A DNA stretch of 34,493 nucleotides, taken from JAQWBS01 sp047975765. Lineage in GTDB: Bacteria; Pseudomonadota; Alphaproteobacteria; RF32; CAG-239. A program made the translations under genes and the position numbers. The DNA lies in NCBI GenBank assembly GCA_047975765.1, contig JBKEEF010000008.1, forward strand, positions 1 through 34,493. Reading direction: 5' to 3'. Below are positions 31,672-34,493 of this stretch, piece by piece. The notes beneath the pieces were generated by a model. It was not told the DNA's origin. It made no database searches and saw only the letters and a program-made list of their open reading frames with translations. Every line of letters begins with the position of its first letter. Within the stretch, counting starts at the first letter, position 1.

Positions 31672-33120
31672 ATGTCTAAAAACGTCTTTCGAGGAGAAAG
31701 CGGCATTAAGTCGTTTCTAAATCCTCATGAACACATGACTCCGCTTGTTGAACTTTCAGCGGAATTAAACCCCTTCTATAAAAATAACATTCATATTTTC
31801 ATCAAAATGCAAACCTTTCTTCCACTTATGAATGTTAAATCTGTTCCGGCTTTTGAGATGATAGAAAACACTCCAAAGAAAAGCCCTAATATAATTGAAA
31901 GCTCATCAGGGAATATGGCCTTTTCACTGTCAATTTTAAGCCATTTATATGGGTTTAATAAAATGCGCTCTGTTATCTCCAGTGAAGCAAGTTTAGGAAA
32001 GATACAAATGTTGTTACTTTCTGGTTCTGAAATTCAAGTTAATGAAGAACCAATTTGCCCCAATCCTCATGACAAGAATAGTGGGATTAATCTTGCAAGA
32101 AAAATGGGGGAAAAAGCCGAATGGACGAACCTCAATCAATATGCAAACTTAAACAACCCTGAAGGTCATTTTAGGCTCACAGGAGAGCAAATCAAAGAAC
32201 AACTAGACAATGATATTCAAATTTTTTGTTCGTCCTTGGGAACCACAGGGAGCATGACAGGTATTTCAAAAATTCTCAAACGAGATAATCTTTATCTTAA
32301 AACAGTTGGAGTCGTCAGGAAACCAAACAATCCTGTTCCAGGACCAAGAACATTCAATCTTCTTAAAATGATAGATTTTGATTGGAAAAAGGCCTGTAAT
32401 GATATTGTTTCTTGCTCAACTTTTGATGCATATACAAAAAGCTTAGAACTCTGTCGACACGGAATCTTAGTTGGACCAAGTAGTGGCTTAAATTTTTATG
32501 GCATAATAAAATATATCAAAAATTTAAAACTAAAAAACAAACTTGAAGAACTAAGAAACGAAAAAGGAGAAATAAACTGTGTCTTTCTTGGATGCGATCT
32601 TCCTTTCTTATATCTAGATGAATATTTTAAATTCTTACCACGCAAAATGTTTCCCAAAATAATACATAAAGAAAAACTTCAAACTCAAATTTCCTTTGCA
32701 AATGAAAGAAAAAAGAAAGACAAAATTTCATTTTCCTCCCCAAGAACTTTGAAAGAAATATTCCAAACAAGTTCTGGCAAATTATGGAAACAACTTAAAA
32801 CTTCTAAAGATATAGTGACCAACAAAGACTGGGTAATAATTGATATCAGACACTTCAACCAATTTAATTGTGGACAAATCCCAACTTCAATCAACAAAGA
32901 AGAGAAAGAACTAATAAATAAAGTTCAAGATTTATCTTCAATTTGGGAGACTAAAAAAATTCTTTTTATCTGTGAATATGGAGAACTTTCATATCATATT
33001 GCAAAACTTTATCAATCTCAAGGAATTGAGGCTTATTCATTAATGGATGGTTTTTCAAAATGGTCAGAATTAGACTATCCAAGAATTTCTCATCAGTGTC
33101 AGATTTTAAGACAAAAATAA
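31672..33120 (+). CDS. Fusion of a cysteine-synthase-type PLP enzyme and a rhodanese domain
   Basis: A 482-residue protein. The N-terminal domain (about 15-320) is a fold-type II PLP enzyme of the cysteine/cystathionine synthase group: Schiff-base Lys56 in LPLMNVKSVPA, substrate loop ESSSGN at 76-81, phosphate loop GTTGSMTG at 190-197, and GPSSG at 268-272, where a conserved Ser meets the pyridine nitrogen. The C-terminal domain (about 355-470) is rhodanese-like: WVIIDIRHFNQFNCGQIPTS and the active-site loop CEYGELS with Cys434. Both sites look intact. The fusion suggests that sulfur from a cysteine or similar substrate passes to or from a rhodanese persulfide. AAAGGAT precedes the ATG. Substrate unknown. 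It follows a His/Cys-rich small protein. Confidence 0.85.
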   Translation: MSKNVFRGESGIKSFLNPHEHMTPLVELSAELNPFYKNNIHIFIKMQTFLPLMNVKSVPAFEMIENTPKKSPNIIESSSGNMAFSLSILSHLYGFNKMRSVISSEASLGKIQMLLLSGSEIQVNEEPICPNPHDKNSGINLARKMGEKAEWTNLNQYANLNNPEGHFRLTGEQIKEQLDNDIQIFCSSLGTTGSMTGISKILKRDNLYLKTVGVVRKPNNPVPGPRTFNLLKMIDFDWKKACNDIVSCSTFDAYTKSLELCRHGILVGPSSGLNFYGIIKYIKNLKLKNKLEELRNEKGEINCVFLGCDLPFLYLDEYFKFLPRKMFPKIIHKEKLQTQISFANERKKKDKISFSSPRTLKEIFQTSSGKLWKQLKTSKDIVTNKDWVIIDIRHFNQFNCGQIPTSINKEEKELINKVQDLSSIWETKKILFICEYGELSYHIAKLYQSQGIEAYSLMDGFSKWSELDYPRISHQCQILRQK

Positions 33121-33129
33121 CCACTTTAT

Positions 33130-33164
33130 TCTAAAGCTCAGATGTAATTCATTTGAGCTTTAGA
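33130..33164. terminator. Hairpin between convergent genes
   Basis: TCTAAAGCTCA pairs with TGAGCTTTAGA around a 13-base loop, 9 bases after one stop codon and 10 before the other. No T-run follows on either strand, so it may work with Rho or stabilise the 3' ends. Confidence 0.55.
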
Positions 33165-33173
33165 GAGGATATA

Positions 33174-33728
33174 TTAAATGAAATAATATCTCACTCCGAA
33201 AACAAACTCACCCATATTATTAAACTTGTTTGTTTCCATAAAAATATATCTAATCGAAAAACGTAGAGAGACTTTCTCAAAAAAATCATTTTGAAGCCCA
33301 AGACCAACTCTATATCCATTCAAATTTTCTTTATGGTTTAACCGATATTCATCTTTAGAATTAAGTTGATATTTACCTATCCCAATAGAAGAATAAATCT
33401 TTGTTTTCTCAAGAACTGGAAAGTATTTTGCTACATCTAAACCATAAGCCTTAAAATGATATTTTGATTCATTAAAAATAGCTGATGCTTGCTTGTCAAC
33501 TTCTCTACCTAGGTCCTGATAAAAAAGCTCAAAACCAACATCATAAGAAAGATAGACACCTGTATTAAAGTTCAAAGAACTATATGATATTTTCCAATAT
33601 TTATATTTGTTATCAACATCAAAATGCGATGCAACATAATCAACCCCAACATACGGTCGAAGCTCCACTGCTCCAGAACATTTGGAACCACACACTAAAA
33701 AAATGAAAACAAAAAATATGAGTCTCAT
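33174..33728 (-). CDS. Outer-membrane beta-barrel protein
   Basis: A 184-residue precursor with a signal peptide (MRLIFFVFIFLVCGSKCSGA). The mature part alternates strands in the manner of small eight-stranded porin-like barrels: LRPYVGVDYVAS, FNTGVYLSYDVGFELFYQD, YGLDVAKYFPV, IYSSIGIGKYQL, YRVGLGLQNDFF, SLRFSIRYIF and FVFGVRYYFI. It ends in the aromatic-rich strand and terminal aromatic region expected for BAM-recognised proteins (YYFI). Such proteins resemble the outer-membrane-protein beta-barrel family (OmpA/Omp25-like). No specific function. It is the last gene before the rRNA end. Confidence 0.8.
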   Translation of the reverse strand: MRLIFFVFIFLVCGSKCSGAVELRPYVGVDYVASHFDVDNKYKYWKISYSSLNFNTGVYLSYDVGFELFYQDLGREVDKQASAIFNESKYHFKAYGLDVAKYFPVLEKTKIYSSIGIGKYQLNSKDEYRLNHKENLNGYRVGLGLQNDFFEKVSLRFSIRYIFMETNKFNNMGEFVFGVRYYFI

Positions 33729-34279
33729 AACAACCTGATTAAAATTTAATTTACTTTTTTATATCTCAACAAGAATGATCAATACATACTTCTTTTAGTA
33801 AATAAAGTTTTTAAATTATACAAAATTAGTTTACTTTATTGGTTCTAATTTAAATGGATAAGTACATTATTATTTCCTAAAAGTTGAACCAAGGAATAAG
33901 GTTGTAATATTATTCTTGGAAGCAAAAAAGATATAATTTTTCATCACATAGGACGATTTAAATAATCTTAAGATTAAAGCAGTTATTATTAAGATTGATG
34001 ATATAGCTCAATAGATATTTTTTTCTCTTTTTTTGAAGTATTTCAATTTTTTTTGCTTCTAAATTTTGCTAGCATAATTTAAGAGACCGCAGCATCTATA
34101 ACTATAAATTCTGAGCAGCACGTACTAGGCTGTGATTTAATTTGTAGAGGTTTTTGCTTTACTTATTAGATACAGCATTATTCATAAGGGATGAACGGTA
34201 ACTATAGATATTAATTCTAGCAGTGATTTCTTCTTTTCCCTAATTCCTTATGGATTTCAGAGCTTAAAGATAAACAGAC
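33729..34279. other. Gene-poor gap of about 550 bases
   Basis: Very AT-rich with no ORF of useful length on either strand. I see an imperfect direct repeat (TAACTATAAATTCTGAGCAG near 34101 and TAACTATAGATATTAATTCT near 34199) and a loose inverted pair CATAAGG / CCTTATG near 34182 and 34247. It holds the promoter of the minus-strand barrel protein on the left and lies beyond the rRNA terminator on the right. No other feature can be supported. Confidence 0.5.
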
Positions 34280-34312
34280 AAAAACCCCTACACATTTCTG
34301 TGAGGGGTTTTT
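34280..34312 (-). terminator. rRNA operon terminator
   Basis: On the minus strand AAAACCCCT pairs with AGGGGTTTT, with CACA/TGTG inside, and the T-run continues into TTTTTGTC. It lies about 50 bases beyond the 5S gene. Confidence 0.88.
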
Positions 34313-34360
34313 AAGTAATAAATAACAATTTGATAGGATTATTATGTAGGGGGTTAATGA

Positions 34361-34477
34361 TCCGGCGACGACTTACTCTCCCGAGTCTTAAGACGAAGTA
34401 CCATCAGCGCTAAGAGGTTTAACGGCCGAGTTCGGAATGGGATCGGGTGGGACACTCTCGCTAAAGCCACCAGATCA
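34361..34477 (-). rRNA. rrf: 5S ribosomal RNA
   Basis: The minus strand reads GATCTGGTGGCTTTAGCGAG at its 5' end, then CCCACCCGATCCCATTCCGA, CGGCCGTTAAACCTCTTAGC, GATGGTACTTCGTCTTAAGA and GGGAGAGTAAGTCGTCGCCG. These are the standard 5S helices I to V with the alphaproteobacterial pattern. The flanks continue the terminal helix as a long precursor stem (GTAGAGGGTTAAT with ATTAACCCCCTAC). The 23S and 16S genes would lie beyond the right edge. Confidence 0.97.
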
Positions 34478-34493
34478 TTAACCCTCTACATAA

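Noticed and set aside
33729..34279. tRNA or other small RNA gene in the gap beyond the 5S gene
   Set aside because: No cloverleaf, promoter plus terminator pair or convincing fold was found; only weak repeats.

Overview
The window is AT-rich (about one third G+C by eye), densely packed chromosomal DNA from a Gram-negative bacterium. Several signs point to a low-GC alphaproteobacterium, possibly one of the uncultured host- or gut-associated lineages: an initiator tRNA with the anticodon-stem variant common in that class, an alphaproteobacterial-type 5S rRNA, anmK lying divergent to tyrS, a fused SpmA-SpmB protein, and dispersed palindromic repeats beginning GTCATTCCCG. The taxon is an inference; no species is claimed. 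No CRISPR array, prophage or complete insertion sequence was found.

Layout. 1-2512 (minus): the start of a secreted protein, an MsbA-like ABC exporter and a DUF1294 membrane protein. 2661-4597 (plus): a lipoprotein and a secreted protein that appear to share a CsgG/LpoB-like module. 4554-6800: an unknown protein and dtd (minus), facing a CorA-like transporter without the GMN motif. 6871-8931: a secreted coiled-coil protein converging on a fused SpmA-SpmB protein. 8932-9906: an accessory-looking patch with palindromic repeats on both sides of a promoter, a compact structured RNA ending in a terminator, and a small HTH gene. 9907-15401 (minus): tgt, a LOG-family protein and a second ABC exporter; then a kinase-like protein and a methyltransferase. 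15514-18810 (minus): anmK, a potassium-channel-like protein with an altered filter, rpe and phoB. 19476 onward (plus): tyrS, then a Bat (aerotolerance) operon of DUF4381, two VWA proteins and BatD, followed by a BamE-like lipoprotein, YjdM and an interrupted Ham1/RdgB pyrophosphatase. 27350-34493: a secreted protein, initiator tRNA with a decayed tRNA-like remnant behind it, an interrupted sugar O-acetyltransferase, nfsB-like nitroreductase, a small P-loop kinase, bcp, a membrane protein, a His/Cys-rich small protein with a PLP-enzyme/rhodanese fusion, an outer-membrane barrel, and the 5S end of an rRNA operon.

How the parts relate. Most genes are housekeeping: translation quality and tRNA modification (dtd, tgt, tyrS, initiator tRNA), cell-wall recycling (anmK), nucleotide-pool cleaning (the Ham1 gene), thiol peroxide defence (bcp), phosphate response (phoB) and envelope stress or assembly (Bat proteins, lipoproteins, exporters). 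Three genes (18865-19332, 26753-27345, 28282-28856) each look one base, or one short repeat unit, out of frame. That pattern means recent decay, programmed slippage, or consensus error in the assembly.

The strongest candidate for something undescribed is the RNA at 9274-9434. It has a 17-nt-spaced promoter, three abutting structural blocks that use nearly every base, and a loop matching the anti-Shine-Dalgarno sequence. It sits with an HTH gene between copies of a dispersed repeat. Second is the small His/Cys-rich protein paired with the PLP-enzyme/rhodanese fusion at 31352-33120.
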